DNA of 64,000 nt from assembly GCF_030052815.1 (NCBI RefSeq), contig NC_079499.1, positions 80,701,183 to 80,765,182 of the forward strand. The letters run 5' to 3'. A program made the translations under genes and the position numbers. Origin of the DNA: Hevea brasiliensis. Its lineage: Eukaryota; Streptophyta; Magnoliopsida; Malpighiales; Euphorbiaceae. Of the stretch, positions 22,711-34,840 are shown in pieces. Numbering within the stretch: position 1 is the stretch's first letter; each line of letters begins with the position of its first letter. A model generated the notes under the pieces. That model made no database searches. It was not told where the DNA came from and saw only the letters and a program-made list of their open reading frames with translations.

Positions 22711-23547
22711 ATGAGCACAAAACAACCACCACCATCCAATATCCTTGAAAGCATACTTGATCACAACAGTTTGACATGACCTAACTGCATCGATTGGCTA
22801 AGAAATTTGAAACTTGTCCTGAACCTTGAACATATAGGATATGTTCTATATTCAAATGTTCCTGGTCCCTTACCTCCAGAGGCCACACAAGAGGAACATG
22901 ATACTTTGGACAAGTGGAAGGAGCATGATATGAGAGCTAAGTGTTACATGCTTGCTTCCATGAGTAATGAGTTACAGAAGCAACATGAGAACATGCAGAG
23001 TGCTAGTGAGATCCTCCTTCACCTACAAGAGTTGTATGGTGAGCACAGCAGGAATGCTAGGTATGAGATATCTAAACAGTTATTCCGCATGAGGATGTCT
23101 GAGGGACAGAATGTTGGGGATCATGTCCACAAGATGATTCGGCTGATTGAGCAGTTGTAACATCTTGACTTCAACATGGATTTCCAACTACAGACGGATT
23201 TGATCCTTCAGTCCCTTCCTGGGTCTTTTGGGAAATTTTGTGACAAATTTTCATATGACTAAACAGGAATGCACCTTAGCTGGTTTACTCAACATGCTGG
23301 TTATTGCCCAAAAGAATATGCCAGGCAATAAAGGAAAAGAGGTAGCTTTGGTTGCATCTTCTTCTACTGGAAAGTCCAGCAAGAAGAAGGGCAATAAGAA
23401 AAAGAAACCTCAGATTCCTGGTCCTTCTAAGAAAATATCTAAACAGAAAAGGAAGACCAAAGCTGACAGAGGCAAAGGAAAGTGTTTCCACTGCCAACAG
23501 GAAAGTGTTTCCATTGCCAGTAAGAAAGTGTTTCCACTGGCCAGAGT
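22711..23547 (+). pseudogene. gag: Copia-3 gag
   Basis: ATG at 22711 (MSTKQPPPSNIL). IDWLRNLKLVLNLEHIGYVL, KWKEHDMRAKCYMLASMSN and EGQNVGDHVHKMIRLIEQL follow. A stop lies early (before PNCIDW), another at 23158-23160, and a 1-base insertion near 23230 shifts the frame. After that, FHMTKQECTLAGLLNMLVIA and a lysine-rich tail lead to KGKCFHCQQ, where the zinc knuckle is broken off by a 23-bp triplication. The knuckle C-terminus and the entire protease are missing. Confidence 0.87.
23478..23546 (+). repeat. Three 23-bp repeats at the gag/integrase deletion joint
   Basis: Units start at about 23478, 23501 and 23524, each of the form GAAAGTGTTTCCACTGCCA plus four bases. The motif is the start of the gag zinc knuckle (encoding KCFHC). 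After the third unit the sequence jumps to the pre-integrase region at about 23547. Confidence 0.85.
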
Positions 23548-24599
23548 GTAGCAATCTAAATGAAAGCAATGCCATGGTGAAAACCAACTCAAGTTCAAAA
23601 TATACTTGGCACTTAAGGTTAGGTCATGTTGCAGAAGATAGGATTGCAAAATTGGAGAAAATGGGGATTCTATCCTCATTGGGCTCTGAGCCTACTCCAA
23701 CTTGTGAATCTTGCCTTCAAGGCAAAATGACTAGATCACCCTTTGTTGGACAAGGGCTAAGAGCTGAAAATATTTTGGAGCTAATACATAATGATGTATG
23801 TGGTCCATTTAAAGAAATGGCTAGAGGGGGTTTTCATTATTTTATTACCTTTACTGATGATAAATCAAGGTTTGGGTATTTGTATTTGATGAAATACAAA
23901 CATGAATCTTTTGAAAAGTTCAAAGAATTTAAATCTGAAGTAGAAAATCAAACAGGAAAGAATATTAAAGTTCTTCGATCAGATCTTGGAGGTGAATATT
24001 TGAGTACTGAATTTGATGAATACTTGAGAGAGCATGGCATTGTTTCTCAGCTGACTCCTCCAGGAACGCCACAGCTGAATGGTGGATCTGAAAGGAGAAA
24101 TCGTACCCTATTGGATATGGTACGTAGTATGATGAGCTATATTGATATGCCAATCTTCTTTTGGGATTTGCATTAGAATCAGCATTGTATATTCTGACTA
24201 GGATTCCATCAAAATTAGTTTCTTCCACACCTTATGAGATATGGCATGGAAGAAAACCAAGTCTTAAGCATGTTAAGATTTGGGTCATCCGACTTATATC
24301 AAAAGTCAACAACGATAAATTGGAGACCAAATCGTAAAAGGTCGATTTGTTGGATATCCAAAAGATAGTTTTGGATATTATTTTTATTTTCCTACTTCAC
24401 AAAAGGTGTGATAAGTAGAGATGCCACATTTCTTGAACAAGTTTGTTCAAGAAGGAGGCAAAGGAAAGCAAATAGAGTTAGAATTGGAGAATTCGACCAA
24501 GCAGATCGGATGGATATAGATCCATCTAGTCAACCAATACCCATTGATGAAACATCTACAATTTGTTCCTCGTAGAACAACCAGGGTATCTCACCCACG
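23548..24599 (+). pseudogene. pol: Copia-3 integrase
   Basis: Pre-integrase segment YTWHLRLGHVAEDRIAKLEK with CESCLQGK, then the DDE core: Asp in HNDVCGPF (about 23790), Asp in LRSDLGGEY (about 23980) and Glu in GGSERRNR (about 24090). All three catalytic residues are present. A missing G in the TTGGG run at about 24163 shifts the frame (FWDLH-stop where Copia-2 has FWGFALES). Downstream 24280-24560 is collinear with the other copies but has several small deletions. Confidence 0.87.
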
Positions 24600-26232
24600 G
24601 TGAGATATGGTTTTCTTCATGAAGAAGAACAAGAGTTGTCTACTCATGAAGAAGTAGATCATGGAGATGATCCACTTACCTATGAAGAAGCTATATCAGA
24701 TATAGACTATTCAAAATGGATTGATGCTATGAAATCCGAGATTGATTCCATGTATAAGAATCAAGTTTGGGATCTTGTTGATCCACCTGAAGGTATTGTA
24801 CCTATAGGGAACAAATGGGTTTTCAAGAAGAAAATTGGTTCTGATGGAAAGGTAGAGACTTATAAGGCAAGGCTAGTAGCGAAAGGGTTTCGCCAAAGGC
24901 AAGGAATAGACTATGAGGAGACTTTCTGCTTTGTTGCCATGCTTAAATCAATTAGGATTTTATTAGCAATAGCTGCATACTATGATTATGAGATTTGGCA
25001 GATGGATGTCAAAACAGCTTTTCTCAATGGATACATTGAAGAAAACATTTTCATGGAACAACCTAAGGGATTTGAATCCCAAGATGGTTCTAAGGTATGC
25101 AAGCTAAAGCGATCCATTTATGGGTTGAAACAAGCTTCGAGGAGTTGGAACATTCGTTTTGATGAAGCCATTAAATCCTTTGGTTTTATCAAAAATGAGG
25201 ATGAGCCATGTGTATATAAGAAGGTTAGTGACAGTGCTATCACTTTCCTTGTCTTATATGTGGATGACATCTTGTTGATGGGTAATGATACGGTATGTTG
25301 ACGACTATAAAGGTATGGTTGTCAAATACATTCTCCATGAAAGACTTAGGGGAGGCAACCTATATTCTTGGGATTCGCATCTATAGAGATAGAGCGAAAA
25401 GGATAATTGGTTTATCACAAAGTCTATACTTGGAAAAGGTGTTAAAGAGGTTTAACATGCTTGATTCCAAGAGAGGATTGTTACCAGTGAGACATGGTAT
25501 CCATCTTTCTAAAGAGATGTCTCCAAAGACACCTGAAGAAAGAGATAAGATTGCCAGATTCCATATGCTTGGCTATTGGAAGTTTAATGTATGCAATGTT
25601 GTGTACTAGGCGGATATCACATATCTTTATTAGTTTGACTAGCGGTATCAATCCAATCCAGGTTTGGAACATGGATAGTCATCAAGAATATTCTTAAGTA
25701 CTTAAGAAGAACTAAGGATTTATTCTTGATTTATGGAGGTGGAGACTTGCAATTGGATGGTTATCGATTCGATTTCCAATCGGATATCGATGATAGAAAG
25801 TCTACCGGATATGTGTTCATTTGTAATGGAGGTGCGATCGGTTGGAAGAGTTCCAAGCGAGCACGCATTGCAGATTCCACTACGAGGTGAGTATATTCTT
25901 TGCATCGAGATCTTGCAAAGGAAGCTGTTTGGATAAAGAAGTTCATGACAGAACTTACAGTAGTTCCTTCCATTGAGTCAGCAGTTCCATTACACTGTGA
26001 CAACAATGGAGTAGTCATACAGGCTAAGGAACTAAGGTCTCACCCAAAATCCAAAAACATAGAAAGGCACTACCATATTATCAGGGATATAGTTGGGCAA
26101 GGCGATATAGCCATGCAGAAAATATAACATCAGCTCAAAACCGGTGATCCATTCACTAAGCCTTTGTCATAATCTCAGTTAGACTGACATCTTGAGAAGA
26201 TGGGTCTAAGATATTGTAATGAATGGCTCTAG
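24600..26232 (+). pseudogene. pol: Copia-3 reverse transcriptase / RNase H
   Basis: A 233-codon open stretch (24600-25301) has WVFKKKIGSDGKVETYKARL, IWQMDVKTAFLNGYIEEN, SIYGLKQASRSW and the catalytic YVDD (25257-25268). ACAGG reduced to ACGG at 25290-25293 shifts the frame; RT continues at 25295-25609 (MKDLGEATYILGIRIYRDRA), then breaks again. RNase H resumes at about 25900 (KEAVWIKKFMTELTVVPS) and ends with TAG at 26230-26232. Most breaks coincide with CAG/CTG sites. Confidence 0.88.
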
Positions 26233-26246
26233 TGCTAGTGGGAGAT
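26233..26246 (+). promoter_or_regulatory. Copia-3 polypurine tract
   Basis: GTGGGAGAT-containing purine run directly before the 3' LTR start TGTTAG, identical in layout to Copia-1. Confidence 0.75.
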
Positions 26247-28344
26247 TGTTAGTAATATGCCCTAGAGCATATCATTTAGTATGTATCTTGTACATATTTT
26301 TATTAATAAAGGCATTTCCACTTTTCCGTTTACATAATATATTTATGTGTAATAGAAAAGGTCCATTGATATTTTGTTAGAAATATTATTCTTAAGTTGT
26401 TAAGAATATGAGTGACAATATTTCTAGCACGAAGTATCATAAATAGGTTCACAATCGAGGATACTTCATAATAAGGACATGACTTATCCAGAAAGATTGT
26501 ATTCATGTTTGTTCCCAAGTTATTTATATGAGATATAAATAAGATGGAATGGTGAGTCTCATGCCATATAACAAACATGATAGGCACTTATAAAAGATAA
26601 GTAGGCCGAACCAGTGACACTTATGACAAGGACATGGAGTTTACTCTTGTCAATGTTTTGTCATAAATCATATCGATGCATATAATCTTTAGACTGAGAT
26701 AGCACAGTTATCTTGTATATAGGTAGTTTGAGTTTGATCGCTTTCATACTTATACTATGTATGGGTATATGGGCATGTGTTGACTCCTACTAGTTATATA
26801 TGGAGGTAGGTGTTGATCAAGATGGAATCTGTTCCTCTAAGTAAATAGAGATAAAATCCTATGTTCATTTAATTGTTCTTGATGTTTCAAGTTCTGGCAG
26901 ACAGATAGATTTATTGAGAAAGAGTTTACGATGAGAAAAATCTTTTAATCAAGCTGGAATTAAAAGAGAACATAATATTCATAGCAAATGGAGTTTGACA
27001 TAAACCATGACTCGGCTTGAGTTGGGATTTTGTAACAGAGAGATTCTAGTGCATGGTAACATATGATTATAGGTTCATTTAAGGTAAACTTTATTACTAA
27101 TTGGGTGGCCATGGCATGCTATGCTAGGTGTTAACCATGGTCTATGAGGTTCATAAAATGATTTAGAGAAATCATTTATGGTAAGAAAGAGTTCTGATGA
27201 TATTAAGAGTTGATATCATTTCTCATTGCCAATTAGTGATGAGCCTAGTAAGTCACACACATACACAAGTTATCACCTAATTAAATATGATTTAATTAAT
27301 TAATTAAAGAGTTTAATTGATTAATTAAATAGGTTTGGTTTGCAATTAGATTGCAAAGTCCCTAGCATGACTTGAAACCAAATCTAGATTATTGGATGTA
27401 TAATATAAGTTAAATTTATATTTAAAGTGTTTAAATATGAATTTAATTAATGAGAATTAATTAATAGAGATTAATTAATTAATTTATATTTGATATAAAT
27501 TAATTAGAAGAAGAAAAATAATTATTTTGGGTTGAGAACTCAAAATTAAGACACAGGGGCATTTTGGTCATTTTGCAGTGTGACACGTGGCACCATGAGA
27601 TGGTGACACATGGCATAACACATAAGCTTGCCAAATGTTTTTTTAATCATGTAAGATGATTAAAATCAAGATTAAATATAGGTTTGACACTTGGCACAAT
27701 GTGATTGGGTCACTTAAACCTAGAGCTAATCAAAAGGTGACATGTGGCTAGGGTTTAATGTGTTAACCTAGCTATTTAAGTGTGGTTATGAAAAGAAAAC
27801 ATAACCAGCAGCCTCTCCTCTCAATTGTCACGCCACTTTGAGCCTCTCCAGCTATTTCTTCTTCATCTCTTATCAATTCAAAGAGATTAGCCATCAATCT
27901 CTTGAATTAAGAACACTAGAAATTGTTTCTAGTGTCCTGTTTACATCTCTAATCTCTTAAAAGGCAGAACTTGAATTTCTAATTAATAGAAAAGGCTTTA
28001 GAAGCTGTTCAAGGGCTGCCATAGGTGTTCTTGGTGTGGACAAGCTAGAGGGACAACATCTGGTGTCCTGAAGACGAATCTCAAAGGCGCAGACATTTGC
28101 GATTGCATCAAGAGGTTAGTGTAATCGTTCTTGATTTAATCTAGGGTTCTAAAATTAATCTGATTAATTTTAAAATCTTAAATGGCAAATACAGATCCAA
28201 AAACATATTAAAAGAGTTTTAATATGTTGTTTATCATTGAAATCAAATAGATAAAAATAAATCTTGCATGATGCATGTGACCCTAGGTGAAAATTTTTGA
28301 ATTCAATGGTATAAACTTGTGTTTTTCACGCTTCCGTTCCTTCA
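26247..28344 (+). mobile_element. Copia-3 3' LTR
   Basis: Starts TGTTAGTAATATGCCC after the PPT and ends CTTCCGTTCCTTCA before the TCCTT duplicate. Differences from the 5' LTR are few; several are at former CAG/CTG positions (26671-26680, 26731-26740, 26926-26936, 27011-27020). Confidence 0.92.
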
Positions 28345-28349
28345 TCCTT

Positions 28350-28970
28350 GGGGGTTAGTAGTTCCATCATTTGAATCAAATATTCTACCATATCCAAGAT
28401 GGACTTTCCTTATGGCACACCTATAGTTGGTGTGACCAAACTTGCCACAATAGTGATAATGACCATTGAACCTTCTAGTTCTTGGTCTATATGCATGAGA
28501 GTGTGCATATGATCTCATGTGCCCATTCTTTTTGCATCCATTATGTGCATGTGAGCATGAGGCATAGTGAGTGTGATGATAGTTATGAGGCCTAGTAGCA
28601 TGTCCCTTATGAAGGTTTGGCCTAGATGCAACTCTCCTATATGTATATGTCCTATTTACATTTTGTCTAGGAGCATGCTAATGAAATAAAGTCTTTCTAG
28701 TTTCATATTCATAAGATATTGTTGGTTCTTGTCCTTTAGGATTAGACATCTTTGGACTAGGCACTTAGGGACTAGGCTCACTAGAACTAGATACTTTAAC
28801 AAATATAGTCTTGGAAGGAGGTGACTGGGCTAATTTGCTATAGCCAAGTCCATACTTGATGCTAGGAGACCTTTGAGAGTCCAAAATTACATTAAGTTTG
28901 TCCTTTCCTTTTACAAATTTGGAAAGAGAAGATTTTAGCTCAACAATTTCATTTCTCAACTTCTCATTTT
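28350..28970 (-). pseudogene. gag: SIRE-like Copia: gag end / zinc-knuckle region
   Basis: The minus strand carries LRNEIVELKSSLSKFVKGK and KDKLNVILD (28970-28860), GYSKLAQSPPSKTIFVK, then an H/R-rich stretch and FNGHYHYCGKFGHTNYRCA near 28450, a CCHC zinc knuckle whose first Cys is Tyr. A stop is at about 28765. Near 28350 it runs into the TCCTT duplicate; across the Copia-3 insertion the frame resumes as GLKYIWVPK on the 18814 side. The right edge is cut by Copia-4. Confidence 0.82.
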
Positions 28971-30793
28971 TGAAGGAGCGGAAGCATGAAAATTATTAGA
29001 TTAGAACATTAAATTCAAAAAATTTTTTCTAGGGTCTCATGCATCATGCAAGATTCATTATTTACCTATTTGATTTCAATGTTAAACAGTCTATTAAAGC
29101 ATTTTTTAATATGTTCTTGGATTTACATTTGCCATTTAAGATTTTAGAATTAATAGATTAATTCATTAGAACCCTAAATTAATTCAAGAACATGTGCACT
29201 AACCTTTTGATGCACTGTAGTTGTATTTGGTACCTTTGGGATGCACCTAGGACACCAGATGTTGTCCCTCTAGCTTGTCCACACTAAGATCACCAATGGC
29301 AATCCCTTGAACAACTTCTCAAGCCTTTCCAATCAATTAGAAATTAAGGTTTTGCCTTTAGAGATGTTATAGATATATATAGGACACTAGAAACGATTTC
29401 TAGCAATTTTAATTCAAGAGAATGTTGGCAATTCTCTTTGAATTGATGAGAGATGAAGAAGAAAAGAGGAAGAGAGGCTCAAAGGTGGCGGCACAAAATG
29501 AGAGAATAGCAGCTTTCATTTTGTTCTTTCATCCTTTCCCTTATATAGCTAGGTCATCACTTAAAACTCTTGCCACATGTCATCTTCTAATTGACTTTTA
29601 GTTTAATTGACCCAATAACATTGTGCCAAGTGTCAAACTTAGATTTAATCATTACTTTGATCATCTTACATGATTGAAAGACAAATGGTAAGCTTATGTG
29701 CGGTGCCATGTGTCACCATCTCGTTGTGCCACATGTCACCCTGCGAAATGACCAAATTACCCTTGTGTCTTAATTTTGAGTTCTCAATTCAAAATAATTA
29801 TTTCTCTTCTTCTAATCAATTTATATCAAATATAAATTAATTAATTAATCTCTATTAATTAATTTCTCATAATTAAATTCATATTTAAACACTTTAAATA
29901 TAAATTTAACTTATACTATACATCCAATAACCTAGATTTGGTTTCAAGCCAGGCTAGGGACTTTGCAATCTAATTGCAAACCAAACTTATTTAATTAATC
30001 AATTAAACTCTTTAACTAATTAATTAAATTACATTTAACTTGGTGATTACTTGTGTATGTGTATGACTCACTAGGCTCATCACTAATTGGCAATGAGATA
30101 TGATATCAACTCTTAATATCATCAGAACTCTTTCTTACCATAAATGATTTCTCTAATTCATTTTAGGCACCTCATAGACTATGGTTAATACCTAGCATAG
30201 CATGCCATAGCCACCCAATTAGTAATAAGGTTTACCTTAAATGAACCTTTAATTATATGTTACCATGCACTAGAATCTCTCTGTTACACAATCCCAATAT
30301 GAGCTAGAGTCATGGTTTATGTCAAACCCCATTTGCTATGAATATTATGTTCTCTTTTAATTTCAGTTCTTAATTAAAAAGATTTTCTCATCAGAAACTC
30401 TTTTTTGATTAAATTTATCTGTCCTGGCTAGGAACTTGAAACATCAAGAACAATTAAATAAACATAGGATTTTATCCCTATTTACTTAGGGTAACATATT
30501 CCATCTTGATCAACACCTACCTCCATATATAACTAGTAGGAGCCAACACATACCCATATATCCATAAACAGTACAAATATGAAAGTAGTATCAAACTCAA
30601 ACTACTTATATACAAGATAACTGTACTATCTCAGGTCTAAAGATTATATGCACTGATATGATTTATGACAATGCATTGACAAGAGTAAACTCCATGTGCT
30701 TGCCATAAATGTCACTAGTTTGGCCTACTTATCATGCATAAGTGCCTATCATGTTTGTTATATGGCATGAGACTCACCATTCCATCTTATTTA
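28971..30793 (-). mobile_element. Copia-4 3' LTR, first part
   Basis: Starts TGAAGGAGCGGAAGCATG, the reverse of the family LTR end. It includes the promoter region (sense CTATATAAG near 29545) and ends at 30793 with ATTTA, the target duplicate of the nested solo LTR. With 32888-33174 it totals 2110 bp, the same length as the Copia-1 LTR. Confidence 0.9.
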
Positions 30794-32882
30794 TGAAGGA
30801 GCAGAAGCATGAAAAACATAAGTTTAGATCATTGAATTCAAAGATTTTTCATCTAGGGTCACATGCATCATGCAAGATTCATTTTTATCTATTTGATTTC
30901 AATGATAAACAGCATATTAAAACTTTTTTAATATGTTTTTGGATCTACATTTTCCATTTAAGATTTTAGAATTAACATATTAATTCATTAGAACCCTAGA
31001 TTAGATCAAGAACAAGTGCACTAACCTTTTTTATGCACTGCAGTGTGTTTGGCACCTTTGGGATGCACCTAGGATGCTAGATGTTGTCCCTCTAGCTTGT
31101 CTACACCAAGATCACCAATGGTAGCCCCTTGAACAGCTTCTAAAGCTTTTCCAATGAATTAGAAAATCAAGTTTTGCCTTTTGAGAGATTACAGATGTAA
31201 ACAGGACACTAGAAGCAATTTTTAGTAATTTTTAATTCAAGAGATTATTGGAAAATCTCTTTGAATTGATGAGAGATGAAGAAGATGAGAAGAAGAACAC
31301 TCCAAGGGTGGCGACACCAAGAGAATACAGCAACTTCTATTTTTGTTCTTTCATCCTTACACTTATATCGCTATGTCACTACTTAAAACCCTTGCCACAT
31401 GTCACCTTCTGATTGGCTCTAGGTTTAATTGACCTAATCACATTGTGCCAAGTGTGAAACCTATATTTAATCTTGACTTTGATCATCTTACATGATTAAA
31501 AGACATATAGCAAACTTATGTGTAGTGCCACATGTCACCCTGTGAAATGACCAAAATACGCTTGTGTCTTAATTTTGAGTTCTCAACCCAAAATAATTAT
31601 TTCTCTTCTTCTAATCAATTTATATTAAATATAAATTAATTAATTACTCTCTATTAATTAATTTTTCATTAATTAAATTCATATTTAAATACTTTAAATA
31701 TAAATTTAACTTATACTTTACATCCAATAACCTTGATTTGGTTTCAAGTCATGCTAGGGACTTTGCAATCTAATTGCAAACCAAACCTATTTAATTAATC
31801 AATTAAACTCTTTAATTAATTAATTAAATCATATTTAATTTGGTGATTACTTGTGTATGTGTGTGATTTACTAGGCTCATCACTAATTGGCAACGAGGCA
31901 TGATATCAACTCTTGATATCATTAGAACACTTTCTTACCATAAATGATTTCTCCAAATCATTTTATGCACCTCATAGACCATGGTTAACACCTAGCATAG
32001 CATGCCATGGCCACCCAATTAGTAATAAGGTTTACCTTAAATGAACCTTTAATCATATGTTACCGTGCACTAGAATCTCTCTATTATAAAATCTCAATTC
32101 GAGCCAGAGTCATGGTTTATGTCAAACCCCATTTGCTATGAATATTATGTTCTCTTTTAATTCTAGTTCTTGATTAAAAAGATTTTATCATTAAAAACTC
32201 TTTTCTGATTAAATCTATCTGTCCTGGCTAGGAACTTGAAACATTAAGAACAATTAAATGAATATAGGATTTTATCCCTATTTACTTAGGATAACAGATT
32301 CCATCTTAATCAACACTTACCTCCATATATAACTAGTATGAGCCAACACATGCCCATATACCCATACACACTATAAGTATGAAAGCAGTATCAAACTCAA
32401 ACCACCTATATACAAGATAACTGTGCTATCTCAGGTCTAAAGATTATATGCACTGATATGATTTATGATAATACATTGACAAGAGTAAACTCCATGTGCT
32501 TGTCATAAATGTCACTGATTCGGCCTACTTATCATGTATAAGTGCCTATCATATTTTTTGTATGGTATGAGACTCACCATTCCATCTTATTTATATCTGA
32601 TATAAATAACTTGGGAACAAACATGATTATAATCTTTCTGGATAAGTCATGTCCTTATTGTGAAGTATCCTCGATTGTGAACCAATTTATGATATTTTGC
32701 GCTAAAAATACTGTCACTAATATTCTTAACAACTTAAGAATAGAATTTCTAATAAAATATCAATGGACCTTTTCTATTACACATAAATATATTATATAAA
32801 TGGAAAAGTGAAAATGCCTTTTATTAATAAAATATGTACAAGATACATGCTAAATGATATGCTCTAGGGCTTACTACTAACA
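30794..32882 (-). mobile_element. Solo Copia LTR nested in the Copia-4 LTR, TSD ATTTA
   Basis: A single 2089-bp LTR of the same family (starts TGAAGGAGCAGAAGC, ends CTTACTACTAACA), flanked by ATTTA at 30789-30793 and 32883-32887. No internal region is present: it is the product of LTR-LTR recombination after insertion. The host LTR continues at 32888. Confidence 0.93.
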
Positions 32883-33174
32883 ATTTATATCTCATATAAA
32901 TACATTGGGAACAAACATGAATACAATCTTTTTGGATAAGTCATGTCCAGTGTGAAATATCCTCAATTGTGAACCAATTTATGATACTTTGTGCTAGAAA
33001 TACTGTCACTCATATTCTTAACAACTTAAGAATAGAATTTCTAACAAAATATCAATGGACCTTTTCTATTACACATAAATATATTATGCAAACAGAAAAG
33101 TGAAAATGCCTTTTATTAATAAAACATGTACAAGATACATACTAAGTGATATGCTTTAGGGCATACTACTAACA
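32883..33174 (-). mobile_element. Copia-4 3' LTR, second part
   Basis: Resumes with the ATTTA duplicate and continues through ATATCAATGGACC to CATACTACTAACA at 33174. The reversed polypurine tract (ATCTCCCAC) follows at 33175. Confidence 0.9.
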
Positions 33175-33188
33175 ATCTCCCACTAGCA

Positions 33189-34840
33189 CTAGAGCCATTC
33201 ATTATAATATCTTAGACCCATCTTTTCAAGATGTCGGTCTAGTTGAGTTTGTGACATAAGCATAGTGAATGGATCAGCTGGATTTTCAGCTGATGCTATT
33301 TTCTGTATGGCTACATTGCCTTGCCCAACTATCTCTCTGATAATGTGGTAGCGCCTTTCTATGTGTTGGATTTCTGATGAGATCGGGGTTCCTTAGCCTG
33401 TATGACTACTCCATGATTGTCATAGTGGAGTGGAACTGCTGACTTAATGGAAGGAACTACTGCAAGTTTTGTTATGAACTTCTTTATCCAAATAGCTTCC
33501 TTTGCAGCATCTGATGCAGCAATATACTCAGCCTCGGTAGTGAAGTCTGCAGTCGTACTCTATTTGGAACTCTTCCAACTGACTGTACCTCCATTACAAA
33601 TGAACACATACCCAGCAGTAGACTTTCTATCATCGAAATCTGATTGGATATCAGAATCAGTATAACCATCCAATTGCAAGTCACCACCTCCATATATCAA
33701 GAATAAATCCTTAGTTCTTCTCAAGTAATTAAGGATATTCTTGACAGCTATCCAGTGTTCCAAACGTGGATTGGATTGATACCTGCTAGTCAAACTAACA
33801 GCATATGCGATATCCGGCCTAGTACACAACATTGCATACATCAAACTTCTAATAGCCGAAGCATATGGAATTCTAGCCATTTTATCTCTTTCTTTAGGTG
33901 TCTTTGGAGACATCTCTTTAGAAAAGTGGATACCATGTCTCACTGGTAACAATCCTCTCTTGGAATCAAGCATGTTAAATCTCTTTAACACCTTTTCCAA
34001 GTATAGACTTTGGGATAAACCAATTATTATTTTCGCTCTATCTCTATAGATACGAATCCCAAGAATATAGGTTGCCTCCCCTAAGTCTTTCATGGAGAAT
34101 GTATTTGACAACCATACCTTTACAGTTGTCAACATACCTGTGTCATTATCCATCAATAAAATATCATCCACATATAAGACAAGGAAAGTGATAGCACTAT
34201 CACTAACCTTCTTATATACACATGGCTCATCCTCATTTTTGATAAAACCAAATGACTTAATGGCTTCATCAAAATGGATGTTCCAACTCCTTGAAGCTTA
34301 TTTCAACCCATAAATGGATCGCTTTAGCTTGCATACCTTGGAACCATCTTAGGATTCAAAACCCTTAGGTTGTTCCATGAAAATGTTTTCTTCAATGTAT
34401 ACATTGAGAAAAGCTATTTTCACATCCATCTGCCAAATCTCATAATCATAGTATGCAACTATTACTAATAAAATCCTGACTGATTTAAGCATGGCAACAA
34501 GCGATAAAGTCTCCTCATAGTCGACTCCTCACCTTTGGCGAAACCCTTTCGCTACTAGCCATGCTTTATAGGTCTCTACCTTTCCATCAGAACCAATTTT
34601 CTTCTTGAAAACCCATTTGTTCCTTATAGGTACAATACCTTCAAGTGGGTCAATAAGATCTCAAACTTGATTCTTATACATGGAATCAATCTCGAATTTT
34701 ATAGCATCAACCCATTTTGAAGAGTCTATATCTGATATAGCTTCTTCATAGGTAAGTGGATCATCTCCATAATCTACTTCTTTATCAGTAGACAACTCTT
34801 GTTCTTCTTCATGAAGAAACTATATCTCACTGGTGGGTGA
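33189..34840 (-). pseudogene. pol: Copia-4 reverse transcriptase / RNase H
   Basis: The longest intact piece (34171-33560, 203 codons) starts at the catalytic motif YVDD (34174-34163). It then reads VWLSNTFSMKDLGEATYI, RFNMLDSKRGLLPVRHG and PDIAYAVSLTSRYQSN, with the RNase H Asp region DGYTDSDIQSDFDDRKSTAG. Upstream RT with WQMDVK and GLK-ASRSW is broken by stops near 34360 and 34640. Downstream EAEYIAASDAAKEAIW leads to the stop at 33191-33189, with a frameshift near 33370. Confidence 0.88.

Larger units (their letters stand above)
18820..28344 (+). mobile_element. Copia-3, full-length element, TSD TCCTT
   Basis: 9.5 kb between identical 5-bp repeats TCCTT (18815-18819 and 28345-28349). The 2102-bp and 2098-bp LTRs are nearly identical by eye, so the insertion is recent. 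It carries PBS, long leader, gag, integrase, RT, RNase H and polypurine tract, but no protease. Unlike the other copies it shows many small CAG/CTG-to-CG lesions in both LTRs and body, some of which break frames. It interrupts the SIRE-like element. Confidence 0.93.
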
